Shown here: positions 35,582 through 49,819 of the stretch, piece after piece | Layout: each line of letters opens with the position of its first letter | Numbering within the stretch: the first letter of the stretch is position 1 | NCBI GenBank assembly: GCA_034190875.2 | Contig: CM067354.1 | Span: 49,145,908 to 49,209,907 of the forward strand | Direction: 5' to 3' | Source: Urechis unicinctus | Taxonomy: Eukaryota > Annelida > Polychaeta > Xenopneusta > Urechidae | Length of the DNA stretch: 64,000 nucleotides | The notes under the pieces: generated by a model | Databases searched by the model: none | What the model was told of the DNA's origin: nothing | What the model saw: the letters and a program-made list of their open reading frames with translations, nothing else | Translations under genes and position numbers: made by a program

Positions 35582-35878
35582 CACGACAACAACACCAAAG
35601 TAGACAAATGTTACTGTCGACCACAACATGCCCTAGACCACGTGATGAAAGCGATAACGATGCGTTAGGATCACTGTCTTTTTGGGGGTTTTATAGGCAG
35701 CATAGGATTATGAGGATTGATAGTAAGGTTCGAATTGTTGAAGTGCGTCTTCATTTTGTGAAGAACCCAAACATCGAGGATAAAAGTAAGGAAACAAAGA
35801 CAAAGCGTGGTAGTTATCAACAAGAAGGAATAAAACCAATACGGTCGACCGACAAATAGTGCATTCAACCTTGTCTGG
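35582..35878 (+). repeat. Unidentified 297-bp repeat, copy 2
   Basis: Direct copy of 34602-34894, about 1 kb downstream. It ends close to the start of a long (TA)n tract. Flanks differ from those of copy 1, so only this unit was copied. Confidence 0.85.
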
Positions 35879-35892
35879 CAAGGTTAATTACC

Positions 35893-36045
<153 letters not shown>

Positions 36046-36049
36046 GCAC

Positions 36050-39000
36050 TAAGAACAAAAGTGACAAATCCCCTTCGAATAAATTGTATAACAGCAATGT
36101 ATGCATATATCTCGATTCCGTATTCCGTACATGGAAACGCCGCCATGTATCGGAATAACAACGAGCTAAGAACATATAACAGCGCATAGCTAAGCACACA
36201 TTTAGACGATTTCTACACATCAGATTCATCCTTGAGAGCTGCTTACTTGGATCCTCCACTCTGATTATAACTACGTGTTTGAATGACAATTCATCGTTTC
36301 CATTGTAACTGTTAAATACATATCAATACTCAACAACTGTTAACATTTAACATTATATATTGATTGTAATGACGATGAAAATGTTGATGACAACAAAAAC
36401 GATGCCGCAAGTGAGAAATATTTAGTTGATGTAAATAGACTTATTTTCTAAATGCTTTATGTATCTTGAACGCACTCGCTGCTCATTCGTTTGTACAATT
36501 GGTATGGTCAAATCTTAGTCTGTAAAAGCGAGTTATTACCACCTCAGTGATTGCTTTACGGTCGTAATCTGTATTTTGATGCTGCATTGAAACTTATGCG
36601 ATCCATCGTCCACTTGCTCTCGATTGTCGCTTGTTTTTTCAAGAAAAGAGTTCTTTGCTTCCACAGACACAGTCTACACAACCACCTTCATCCGACAAAT
36701 ATAGCCTCTCAGTTCATCTAGTGATTAATCTAGTAAAGGCAGTTAATGAGTGTGCAAGATAGGCTTTACTTGATGTAGTATGTTTGTAAACCAGCTATAT
36801 GGTTATTGGGTGGTGTAATGCAGAGAAGAAATTATTGTATATTTCTGACTCATGGGGTCTGTCCTACCCAGTTAGTCTTCCATACAATATCGCCATAGGA
36901 TTTGAAATTCGCCTGTCTTACATTTGCAGCTGTTGTCCAATTCTGCTCGGAGATCAAATTAGTCACTACAAGATTATTCCTGTGTTTATGATGAGAAAGA
37001 AACGCTTTTTGTTTTGCAAAAACACAATTACTTGCTATATTCTACTATATAATCCATACGACTGAAACAAGTGACTGAACAGCGAAACGGGATGGAAATA
37101 TACAACATAGAACATATCCTTTAATATCTGATAATATGTGCATTACTATTATGCCCTTAAAAGCGTGTTGTTTAATTGTCATCGGTCTGTTATGAGAGTC
37201 GGCATTAAATTAAGTGAATAGTAAAGGGGTTCTAGATGATCAACGGCACTAACGTCTACTTGAAGGAGCTTTCAATTGTATTATGTTTCAATGTTTTTGG
37301 TCACAAGGGCTAATATTTGTGACATTTTATTGCCCTTTTCTGCAATACTGGGCGCCTTGCAACAACGTTTATAGTGTGTGGGGGAGCTAACCAGACCTCA
37401 TTTAGCTGTATATTCGACATATTGTATTCCATCTTGGCTTTGGTTCAAGTACACCCCTACGGCTTAACAGTGGTTTATCTCCTGAGCTGCCTCAATAACT
37501 CCGATTCCATTGCTACTATTCAATGCAAAGAATTACATAGCTTCGAACCACTCATAAATACATGATACAAGGTTCCAGGACACTGTCTCTACTACGAAGC
37601 ATTCAATTGTAGTGCATTAGTAGATATTCAAAGCTTTGTGCTATGGTCGTTCGGTGTTGCTGGAATAAAGACGCTGCCCATAAAGTTAGTTTCACAAAAT
37701 GCATTGACTACCATGCCTCTAATGAACAAATATTTCTCGCATTGATCGAGATTGTATTTCATGCATCGCATGAATGAAAATAATGATTGGTTCATAGCCC
37801 TGTTTCACTGTGCAAAATAGATATAGTTTATGTACCGTCATATGTGGCTACATGTATAGAAGTCGTGCCTGAAAGCATCCATCGTCAAGAGGATAGAATC
37901 TTACGCATTTAGCTATATTAGCCTTGGTGCGTTGTTAATGTATATTATGTGTGGATCGGTAATCAGAAAAGCTAAAAGCATTGTGTGGTTAAACATGTAG
38001 ACAAAGGGCAGGTAAAACACTTACCCATATTAAAAAAAAGGATTCATGCAATATTCTCGAAATTGAGTGCGACCTTGACATTGCGACTCGGACAGAGATT
38101 GGGCACAAACTGCAAAATTAATACAGTAGTCATTTTGTGAACCTCTTTGCCAAGCGAGCTTTTAATCATTCATGGCAACAAAGCAGTGAATTTTTTTAAT
38201 ATGGCGGACTTACATTTGCTGTGATTGACCAGCGATTAACTATGTTGTAAGGGGAACGAAATTGCGCAGTGTTAAACATGAAGGAATCCAATGACATGCA
38301 AAAATAACAGATTTCACATCAAATACTTTTACCGTGTCAAATAAGGCGCTGTTCCATTTATGTTGATATTGAATGTCTAATTATGCTGTGACCGCAGTTG
38401 ATGTATTTACCGACTTATCCTGCAAATGTAGTCGTATGGTATTATTAACGAATGCATAGATCAATGCTTTTCGTTAAGAACAATGTTGGTTCCTGAACGC
38501 CAAGGCAGCTCGAACTTGCAAAATCGCAAGATACTTCAATTATCAGTTAACGTTTATGTCACCCGGCGATTGACGTTGCAAAAACATTATGATTTAAACT
38601 CAAAAACAATAATTGAGGAACCACACCAAAGGAAAATGCAAACTCCATCGAGAATATGAGTTTTAGCCGCCGATCGCCTTTGATTTGTCTTGCAGTATTG
38701 CTAACTGCAGAATAGTCAATCACTCTCAATGCATGCATGGTGCATAGGCCTTTATGTTTCTTTGGTCGTTTATAAAATAGCTTAAGTCCGTGCACGGTTA
38801 GAGATAACCTCAATAGTTGACCTTATATTGATTTTCAAATGGGCCTCATTGAAGGTCACAAGTCAATCTGTAGCAGACTGTAATCCAAACCTCAGTATGT
38901 GCGCAGTCAGTTATCTATATTCAATCTCTTTCAGTGTGAAGATCGAGTCGTCTCATGCATACCAACTGCCGATCGTGACTCTAAGCATCTTTTAACAGTA

Positions 39001-41300
39001 TATATCCACCCTTAAGACGCCGAATATACTGCGAGGGAGATTTCACTTTGCACTGGTTGAATTTTCGAATTCTTTTATTATAACTATGCTTTACTTATCA
39101 AGGTCATCATACCGTACATAACTAGGCCTGATATAATAGAGATGTTGGAAATGAGCGTCGTGCGCGTCATACATGGCAGGTGTTGCTTGTCACTGGTTTG
39201 TGTCATGCTTGTGCTTCATCGGTCGACCACGGGGAAGGTAATGAAATTTATGATGACTAAAAGGACGAATAATGAGGCAATAACGTCGACTTGTTGACAT
39301 TGCCTCGCAGCCCTTTATTGTACATACATGGGTGTTTATAGTGATATTGGTTTAGCCCTTCAAGGGTGACTCTGGCCGACTGGAATGTTCCAAGAACTAT
39401 TGTTACAGCCGTGGACTGATTTAGTGACAGTCCAGCCGCGTAACGCACGGTGATCATTTCGAAGAAGTGTTTCTTTAACACATCCCCAACCACTACATCA
39501 ATCACGTGAATTAATGCACTGCTTTGGTGAAATCCAATGTTCATTAGGAGAGTTAAACCTTGTCAAATATTCCGCTATAAATCATTAAGCCTTTCAGTGT
39601 CCACGTAACAAATTCAACAGCCGTCGTGGTAGTGTGCTAGTGCTGAGAACATGGAGCTTTGTTGATCTATTAATCAATGTTTTGACTGCACACATGCTCA
39701 TTTTGATACAAAAACGTTATGAAAATCATAGTTGTGATTCAATAAGCCATTTCATTTAAAATTATCGCAATATATTTTTAATTGAAGAATGGTCTGTAAC
39801 ATTGTAAGTACGCATTTTTTTACTGACCTCAATGTTTCTTGCCAGTCCGTGCAGGGCGAGAGCTGGCCTAGGAAGTGGAATGAAATATTCACATTTGTTA
39901 GTATATTTTAGATCTAGGGTAGGCTCGTCAGACAATGTCAATGATTTATTCTGCACAATGTTTCTTTATGTGTTAAATCAAGACATCACAATACAATCAG
40001 CCACATTGATTGGCTACGAGTGAGATGATTTATACGCAGGGTTCCATTTAAAATAATTGGCATTTGATGAGAGCAATATGCTCAGATTATCTTACTAACA
40101 TTGGCCCAAATGATGCACGTCTCGCACAGTCAAATAATGACATTTGGTGTTCCATTTCCGCTAGATGTACTTCTGTCCTGACAAAGCTGTGAAGACGTGG
40201 GGAATAGGGTAATAGTTATCTGCCCCTGGATCTTGAAAAGTAAGAGTATAAATTCTCTGCCAATCACTACTAATTTGGATAATGTCTATTTGAAAGAATT
40301 AATGATGGTAAGACATCCTACGCATGCTATGTTAAATGTAATGGCTTCAAACAAAACTTTCTTATTATTATTAACGGCGTGGTGATTGCAGATCACCATC
40401 CTTTCGATTGATTATAATAACAATCAATCAAAGATATTCAAATCACGCAAAACGCAAAGTTGCATAGAAACCATCATGTTTAATCAGAATTATGATTTGA
40501 TAATTCTAAAGACTACCAAAAGGTCTATGGCCGATGATTTAGACAACGACCATAGCATATCTAATTAGAAACTAATCAGTTTTGTGATGACGGATACTTT
40601 TCTTTTGCAACTGGCGTTTACTTGCGATAAATATTTATTAATTTTACAACTGTTTAAAAAAGATAACAAAAACATTGATTAATCAGCTGAAAGCCCCGCC
40701 TTTCGGCGTTCTCTAGAGCTATTAACAACATCGTTGTAATTCTGTTTGCCCTGAAGTCATGACAGGCATTTTGTATTAAGAAAAAATCACAGAGAAGATT
40801 TACGACGAAATCAGCCAAGCATTTGATCCAATTAGCGCCGAGAGTGTTGCCGCCTCAAAATTCGTCCAAGACAGCCATAAGCGTTTCTTTTGTGCTGAAA
40901 TACCCAAGCGAGCATATAGTGAATACAAAGCAGAAAAAGTCAAAGAATCATCACCAGGTTTTCATCATATTTAGATACAGCTTAATGCAATTATTCAGTA
41001 ATATAGCGGAGTAAAGCTGATATACTGTATCTACTCATCATTTATTTTTTTATATTCCACAGATATTTCCAGGAAAAGTTGAACTATCTCAGGGTTGCAC
41101 AAGGTAACCCTGGGATAAGATTTTTATGACCTCACATAAGGCGATTACTATGGCAACTTTTAGCATTCTGTCGGCCATAGAAACTAATTCGATTGTCACA
41201 GAACGACGCTCTGTTTGAAGATCGTCAACACATTGTTTTTGAATGAACTCTCCACCGAAAGACAATCATAATGTTTCTAGTTGTCGCGGAAAGTATTATG
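36050..41300. other. No supported gene
   Basis: Only short chance frames (longest 95 codons, minus strand, 39257-39544) with no recognisable domain and no convincing splice context. No tandem repeat or transposon end noticed. Confidence 0.5.
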
Positions 41301-41308
41301 AATCACGT

Positions 41309-41515
41309 GTGGGGAGAGGGGGGGGGGGGCGGCGTAGTTAGTGGATTAGTGTGGGTCACGGTAGGGATAATGATTTGGCAATGGCAATGATTGGAGTGGG
41401 CTATTGATGTGGATTATAATGACATTACAGTGAGGATTGAAATGGGAGAGCGGCTGAGATGCGGATTGGGCAATGGTGTGGATTAAAATGGGGCAACGGC
41501 GGGGATAAGGCTGGG
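41309..41515 (+). repeat. G-rich degenerate repeat block
   Basis: A run of about ten G at 41322-41332 is followed by some 190 bases with strong G over C bias. Words such as GGCAATGG, GTGGATTA and GGGGATAA recur at irregular spacing of roughly 15-40 bases. It is probably a decayed minisatellite. Confidence 0.55.
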
Positions 41516-41519
41516 TTCA

Positions 41520-43630
41520 CGGCTGACGTTATACGCTCTTGTAATTAACTGCAGCGTTTCATCAAATAACCATACCAAATATGCTGTAATTAACAATTAT
41601 TCTGGACCACGCAATGCCGGGAGTGAAGTGCTTATGCTGTGTTTGAACGTAAACGAATGTATTTATCCAGAACTACCGTAATGCTATTTAGGTTTATTTG
41701 TTTTCGGCAAGGACTTTATCTGGTAAACAACAATGTAAATGTTATTCACATACGCACAAGAATGAGTTGAACTGTTGAAACAAATTACTGTATTTTAAAG
41801 CCATAAGGCGTGCTACGGATAACAGTTAACGAGTGTATCTGCTTTGCGAAGACATATTTAGAAATACACATAACTCATCAGCCAATGAATTTAAGCACGA
41901 GAATCTCCAAATCGCTTGTGGTTATCGAAATACTGCGTTGTATGCAGAGATCTTCTAGTATGTTCGTGTTGTATTGTAAAACTACAATAATAATATCGAT
42001 TGACGCTTTGTCAGTGTTGGCATGAGTCGTATAAATCACACATAAAATATTGTTATACGTGCCATTATGTTGAATACCTCGGGAAATCAGTGGTTTTTAA
42101 AGCGGTGAATCTGTTAAAGTCAGTGGCCTATGTGCTTTCAAGCACTGCTTTGCGGTTATTCAACCGTGAGAGTATTGCATCATTTGTGCCAATACTAGTA
42201 AGACAATCTGAGCGTATTGTTCTCATCAAATGCAAGTAGAATTGTAAGCCACTCATTTAAAATGAAACCCTGCGTATAATAAATTATGTAAATCGTAGCC
42301 AATCAATGAGGCTGATTATATTTTGATGTCTTGAATTCACCCAAAAAGATACAGATCAGAATGAATCATAAAATGTAGAAACAAAATCCTGCTACTATGC
42401 CTGATACAAAGTAACCAGGTTATTAAGGGGAACACGACGTCAGTTACAATCCGCATGTGTTAGACCATTAAGGTGGAAGAAGCACTACAAGTGCGATGTA
42501 ACTATATCTTATAATGTAATGGGAAAGACTCACTATTATAAAGACAGCCAAAAAGATTTTCTTGTTAATCTGATCAATATAATTAGGAATAAAGAGTTGC
42601 ACTCAGTCATTGACTACTTATGAAAATAATGCGGTCGGTTAAGACCCATGATATTGGTTTACGTGCCATTAGAGAGTCGTTGGGCCACGTTTATGTGGAT
42701 CGCTCTGACTCGTTATATAGCTTGTCTCCAAACTTTGAGACCATCAGACGGAGCTACCAATAATTTAAGCAAAACAAATTGGAATGGGCGAAGTGATGTG
42801 TGTGCGGTTAAAACCTTACCTTTCTTGATCATTATAAACCTGGCCCCTATCCTTTTTGTTGCTAGACGCTATGCCAAGCATTTCTGGCTAGGACACGAGT
42901 AAACTCTCCTAATAGCTTTTATATGTCGTTACAGGTTCTTTTTATCAAAGTGTCATCAGGTTATGCCCATTAAATACGTTTTTACGCGATATTTTCAATT
43001 AAGCGAGTATCGCTCCACTGAACATAGCTGATGGTGAGTGGCAATGAACGCGTCAGTAACTACTCGGTATATGCTTTATGCAAGCGGACATGTGACGGGG
43101 AGATATTGGATAGTAATTTATATACATATAGACTGACCCCACATCGGTACTTGTATCCACTCACATGGAGATACACCTTTTTCACAAAATGACATTTAAA
43201 TGTCTTTTCGAATACACTTGGCATGAACCTGTGGTGAGGCATAGAATTTGCAATGTTGAACAGATGCTGCCTTGTAACAGACATGGGCATTTTATGGATT
43301 TGCGGAATGGTTGTGATATCTTTAACACAGCAACAAACTATATGTAATATCTAGTGTGCTTGCTTATACGATTGTGCAAGCTAAACAAAATGGAGATTAT
43401 GCGGTTTCGTTGCAAACAAAGGGTGTCACAATATTTCAATTTTGTACGCTGAGCAATTTTTTGATATGGCATGATACACGATAAGTAAAATTGATTGTGA
43501 AAAATATATGTGTATGCATAGCTTGAGATGCAAAAGTAAATACGTCCCGTTTACGTGGAATATTGGATGTATCATACCAGCGAAGTGGCCTATATATGAT
43601 AATATGATAATTAGCTTCGGGCCACATTAA
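41520..43630. other. No supported gene
   Basis: Short open frames only; none has a recognisable domain. No repeat structure noticed. Confidence 0.5.
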
Positions 43631-45480
43631 TGCAGCACTGTGACACATGGTTACAAGTTTATTTCCGGCTGTATTAATGGCGATCGCTGTAACAATAGCT
43701 CATGGTAACGATAGGTGGGTACTGATTAGACTATTACTGACAGGTAGACGAACTGACCCTTGCTGCAGTCAATGGTTAGTAATTATTTACAAAGGTTGTT
43801 ATCGGTAGACAATGATCGTTCAAGTCGGTTGCTATATTAATTAAAGTATGTCAAAGGACGTAAAACCTATTCATATTCAATATCAGCCTGCCGATTAAGA
43901 CACTTAATAAAAGCAATCATAGCCGATCAGTACCATGTGGTTTTCAACATCTGCATAAATCCAGTTATCTAAAGTGTTTTTATTAATCATGGTATATGAA
44001 TTTAATTCACATGAAGAGGTTGAAATCGAGATATTCCATCGAGGTCTTTAATGTATAAGAAACCTGGGAGTCCATCAAAAATTATATTTAATAAATTTAA
44101 ATGGAAGGAAAGGGAGTTGAGCATCAATACCATCGGTTTTTGTTTGCCAGGAACAATGTTAGAGGAATATCATTATTGAATTCCTGATTTCCTGTAATGT
44201 GTTATGATTAGGTAAGGCTATACACTTATTTGTTCATATTGATCTAATACGTTAGTTTCCGTGAGTTAAATTCATCATACGAGCACATCATAGCAAGTTA
44301 ATATTTGTGTAATGCTTCCATTGTACGTCCTTCGACGCCTTTGGTTGCAGAGTGGTTCTAGCAATAAATCATCAAGTGGATAAAAACCTGTCACAGCCAC
44401 CCTGCGCATTTCTTGGTGAATGAATAAATCATCCATATTGCTCATTACTCAGTAAAGCCTCTAAGATTCAGATGTAGATCTAATGGCCGCTGACAGATCT
44501 ATGATAACACGACAATTTGATTTGCAGATTTAGAAACTGCGGAAGACAAATTCCGCCCAACTGATGAATAATAACAGACACACGATCTCATTCTGTTGCC
44601 AAGTTCCACCTCATGAATATCTAGGGTAGCAGAAGGGGCCTATAATTTATCTACAAGACTAGTGATATTTGATTTGATGTTTTGTTATCTAGCAGAGGAA
44701 ACGATTGGCCAGACACTGTAACATCCGTTGATGTAAACTGAATGGGGTACTGGTGGCTGCTCATCTAGCTTTCTATAACTATTTCCATCACCACTCCTCT
44801 TGATCATTTGTTAATATGATACATCCATATGGCAATAGGGGAAATGATTAAATCTACCGAAAACGAGCACAAAAGAAATCCAATTTTTTAAGTGTGCAAT
44901 ATGAAGCATCAAAACTAGTGTTAACGTTTGCGTGGTGCTTAAAGGTGTCAATAATGCCGAATATGACAAATGGCGATCAAAATATGAAAATATATGGGCA
45001 GCATGAATAAGCATGGTCCAGCAACCTAGTTATTACGAGGCTCCTCAAGATGGATTTGCACGTTCCACGGTTCAGAAACTTTTTAACCGTTTCCGAGGTA
45101 AATTTGAATGGAATATTTATCGTGTTTTTAGAAGAAACCGCGGCTACGTATATACCTGATGGCAATCGACGCATTGTTTCTACTTACTGTTTTCAGAGGT
45201 AAAGAATTTATGGCAATGAAATTACATATTTTGCGCTAAACGATACGGGCAAGAATTTAACAGACGAGAGAAAACAACAATTGGGTAGATCTTTACCCAT
45301 CAATGGAAGGAGAATGCCACATACCTAGAAAGATATGCGATCTTTAAAAAATGGTGCTGAATGATACTGCAGACAGCAATGAGCGATAATGCTCCGCAGC
45401 TGGACATATATGGAGCAGAAATGATGCTATCAATTATCATATCTAACCGTTGTTTCACATGAACCATATTACACACACAC

Positions 45481-45646
<166 letters not shown>

Positions 45647-45649
45647 TAT

Positions 45650-45814
45650 ATAGCATATTTGTGTGTGTGTACACATATATCTATAAGATAATATATATAT
45701 ATATATATACATATATGTGTACATACACATATATTCGTTATAATTTAATATATAAATATATATGTATAAATATATGCATATATGTACATACATAGATATA
45801 TATATACATGCATA

Positions 45815-45852
<38 letters not shown>

Positions 45853-46035
45853 TGTATATTTGTGTGTGTGTACACATATGTCTATAAGATAATATATAAA
45901 TATACATATATGTGTATGTACACATATATTCGTATATTTAATTTAATATATATATATATATATATATAATAACTACCCTGTATATATATATGTATATATG
46001 TACATACATCGATATATATATGCATGCATAAATTA
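45650..46035. repeat. Two units of a ~190-bp AT-rich tandem repeat, copy A
   Basis: Each unit has the same order: TATTTGTGTGTGTGTACACA, then TCTATAAGATAATATA, ACATATATGTGTA, ATATTCGT followed by TAATTTAATATA, and GTACATACAT with a GATATATATA end. Unit boundaries are roughly 45650-45845 and 45850-46035. Confidence 0.8.
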
Positions 46036-46051
46036 ATGTTTATTTAAATAT

Positions 46052-47124
46052 CGGGTTAGTTCGCCCCCGGGACGGTTCGCCACGGGTCAGTTCGCCCCCG
46101 CTGGGACAGTTCGCCCCCGGGTCAGTTCGCCCCTGAGAGCTCCAGAATATCTCCAACGCCAACCACTCTCGCCTATATGAACCCAGATAGGAAGTCCGAA
46201 GTAGGTGACACGGAAGAACCTCATCGCTCAACGGCGGATGACCTATCCTTCTCCGTCACTTAATTCTCATTCAGCGCCCCAAACCACCCTGCTGAGGAAT
46301 CCGTTGAGGACGGAACTTAACCAACTCAGATCGCCAACCCCACCCCATTTACTTTACAAGATACTTGATAAAGGCAGCCGACGAGTGAAGTCGAAACTGG
46401 TGGATAGCTTAGGCTACGCGTATGCCCTGAAAAAGGAGGGCCCTACTACAAACCAGTGGATTTGCAGCGCCCGCAACAGGAACCAACGATTCTACGCGGG
46501 CGCATCGCTGAGGGATGGCTCCTTCGTCCGGGGAAATCGCGACCACATCCATCCCGCCGACCCAGAATAGAGGTCAAGACCACCCTGAGTGCCCATGTCA
46601 AAGACAAGGCGTCCTCGCAACCATTCTAAACGGCCATGGCCATAGTGGATGAAGTTCTCCTGCGTCTGCCCGAAAATGCACACGAACTACCAAATCCTGC
46701 CAACCTCAAGAGGATAGCTAACCGCACCCGACAGGCCACACGCCCTAAGGATCCTACGGATCTAATGTTCAAGGTACAATATGTTAGATAACTATGTACC
46801 AGGAGTAGTGAATGTTAAGTAATGCTGCGTATAATACTAAGTGTACACAGCGATTGTCAGTGATGCCCGATACTATAGGCAGTTGGTTCGAATTATGTTC
46901 ACTAATACTGTATTTGTTCTTGTGTTTAGCTTGCAGAAGAGCATGTCCCCACCGATTTTTTCCTGAAAGATGTCCGCGTTGATGACAAGAGGCACTTGCT
47001 CTTCGCGTCACCGCACCAGCTGGCTATCATGTTCTCAGCCAAAACATGGTATGTCGACGCCACCTTCCAAGTCGTTTGACATCCGTTAACCCAACTGCTG
47101 AGTGTGCATGGCTTCATCAAGTCA
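46052..47124 (+). mobile_element. Truncated MULE-type element, left part only
   Basis: Begins with the same terminal array of GTTCGCCC-containing units as the fuller element at 49532 and runs through the FLYWCH exon into the first catalytic exon. It is then cut by the duplication joint at 47124. It therefore has no right end. Confidence 0.85.
46340..47079 (+). pseudogene. MULE transposase with FLYWCH domain, fragment A
   Basis: The first exon (to 46773, donor AAG|GTACAA) carries a FLYWCH zinc finger: KLVDSLGYAYALKKEGPTTN, then WICSARNRNQRFYAG with the second metal-binding part in GNRDHIHPAD. A TAA stop follows shortly after KDKASSQPF. The frame then reads MAIVDEVLLRLPENAHELPN and KRIANRTRQATRPKDPTDLM. 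The second exon starts at 46930 after TGTGTTTAG with LAEEHVPTDFFLKDVRVDDK, then RHLLFASPHQLAIM and KTWYVDATF, whose Asp would be the first catalytic residue of a MULE transposase. A TGA where Arg is expected (46 kb copy: GTTTGACAT) ends it. FLYWCH plus this transposase is a known combination. One extra T (CTTTAC against CTTAC) separates the frames of the two copies. Confidence 0.8.
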
Positions 47125-48939
47125 TGCAGCACTGTGACACATGGTTACAAGTTTATTTCCGGCTGTATAAATGGCGATCGCTGTAACAATAGCTCATGGT
47201 AACGATAGGTGGGTACTGATTAGACTATTACTGACAGGTAGACGAACTGACCCTTGCTGCAGTCAATGGTTAGTAATTATTTACAAAGGTTGTTATCGGT
47301 AGACAATGATCGTTCAAGTCGGTTGCTATATTAATTAAAGTATGTCAAAGGACGTAAAACCTATTCATATTCAATATCAGCCTGCCGATTAAGACACTTA
47401 ATAAAAGCAATCATAGCCGATCAGTACCATTTGGTTTTCAACATCTGCATAAATCCAGTTATCTAAAGTGCTTTTATTAATCATGGTATATGAATTTAAT
47501 TCACATGAAGAGGTTGAAATCGAGATATTCCATCGAGGTCTTTAATGTATAAGAAACCTGGGAGTCCATCAAAAATTATATTTAATAAATTTAAATGGAA
47601 GGAAAGGGAGTTGAGCATCAATACCATCGGTTTTTGTTTGCCAGGAACAATGTTAGAGGAATATCATTATTGAATTCCTGATTTCCTGTAATGTGTTATG
47701 ATTAGGTAAGGCTATACACTTATTTGTTCATATTGATCTAATACGTTAGTTTCCGTGAGTTAAATTCATCATACGAGCACATCATAGCAAGTTAATATTT
47801 GTGTAATGCTTCCATTGTACGTCCTTCGACGCCTTTGGTTGCAGAGTGGTTCTAGCAATAAATCATCAAGTGGATAAAAACCTGTCACAGCCACCCTGCG
47901 CATTTCTTGGTGAATGAATAAATCATCCATATTGCTCATTACTCAGTAAAGCCTCTAAGATTCAGATGTAGATCTAATGGCCGCTGACAGATCTATGATA
48001 ACACGACAATTTGATTTGCAGATTTAGAAACTGCGGAAGACAAATTCCGCCCAACTGATGAATAATAACAGACACACGATCTCATTCTGTTGCCAAGTTC
48101 CACCTCATGAATATCTAGTGTAGCAGAAGGGGCCTATAATTTATCTACAAGACTAGTGATATTTGATTTGATGTTTTGTTATCTAGCAGAGGAAACGATT
48201 GGCCAGACACTGTAACATCCGTTGATGTAAACTGAATGGGGTACTGGTGGCTGCTCATCTAGCTTTCTATAACTATTTCCATCACCACTCCTCTTGATCA
48301 TTTGTTAATATGATACATCCATATGGCAATAGGGGAAATGATTAAATCTACCGAAAACGAGCACAAAAGAAATCCAATTTTTTAAGTGTGCAATATGAAG
48401 CATCAAAACTAGTGTTAACGTTTGCGTGGTGCTTAAAGGTGTCAATAATGCCGGATATGACAAATGGCGATCAAAATATGAAAATATATGGGCAGCATGA
48501 ATAAGCATGGTCCAGCAACCTAGTTATTACGAGGCTCCTCAAGATGGATTTGCACGTTCCACGACTCGGAAACTTTTTAACCGTTTCCATGGTAAATTTG
48601 AATGGAATATTTATCGTGTTTATAGAAGAAACCGCGGCTACGTATATACCTGATGGCAATCGACGCATTGTTTCTACTTACTGTTTTCAGAGGTAAAGAA
48701 TTTATGGCAATGAAATTACATATTTTGCGCTAAACGAGACGGGCAAGAATTTAACAGACCTTTACCCATCAATGGAAGGAGAATGCCACATACCTAGAAA
48801 GATATGCGATCTTTAAAAAATGGTGCTGAATGATACGGCAGACAGCAATGAGCGATAATGCTCCGCAGCTACACACATATGCAGCAGAAATGATGCTATC
48901 AATTATCATATCTAACCGTTGTTTCACATGAACCATATT

Positions 48940-48947
<8 letters not shown>

Positions 48948-48988
<41 letters not shown>

Positions 48989-49035
48989 TATAGATATATA
49001 TATATATATATATATATATTTACACACATAAATAT

Positions 49036-49082
<47 letters not shown>

Positions 49083-49085
49083 AAT

Positions 49086-49132
<47 letters not shown>

Positions 49133-49134
49133 TA
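48948..49134. repeat. (TA)n microsatellite in duplication copy B
   Basis: Counterpart of 45481-45646 with more AAATA and AGATA interruptions. Confidence 0.95.
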
Positions 49135-49139
49135 TATAG

Positions 49140-49515
49140 CACATTTGTGTGTGTACACATATATCTATAAGATTATATATATATATATATATATACATAT
49201 ATGTGTACATACACATATATTCGTTATAATTTAATATATAAATATATATGTATAAATATATGCATATATGTACATACATAGATATATATATACATGCATA
49301 AATTTATATATATATATAAATATATATATATGTATATATATTGTATATTTGTGTGTGTGTACACATATGTCTGTAAGATAATATATAAATATACATATAT
49401 GTGTATGTACACATATATTCGTTATAATTTAATATATGAATATATATATATAACTACCTGTATATATATATGTATATATGTACATACATCGATATATATA
49501 TACATGCATAAATTG
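49140..49515. repeat. Two units of a ~190-bp AT-rich tandem repeat, copy B
   Basis: Same two-unit structure as 45650-46035, with small length differences. Confidence 0.8.
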
Positions 49516-49531
49516 ATGTTTATTTAAATAT

Positions 49532-49620
49532 CGGGTTAGTTCGCCCCCGGGACGGTTCGCCACGGGTCAGTTCGCCCCCGCTGGGACAGTTCGCCCCCGG
49601 GTCAGTTCGCCCCCGAGAGC
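49532..49620 (+). repeat. Left terminal inverted repeat of the MULE-type element
   Basis: Array of GTTCGCC-containing units separated by GGG(A/T)C or CCCCGGG words. The identical array in duplication copy A is at 46052-46140, with one C/T change near its end. Confidence 0.88.
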
Positions 49621-49819
49621 TCCAGAATATCTCCAACGCCAACCACTCTCGCCTATATGAACCCAGATAGGAAGTCCGAAGTAGGTGACACGGAAGAACC
49701 TCATCGCTCAACGGCGGATGACCTATCCTTCTCCGTCACTTAATTCTCATTCAGCGCCCCAAACCACCCTGCTGAGGAATCCGTTGAGGACGGAACTTAA
49801 CCAACTCAGATCGCCAACC

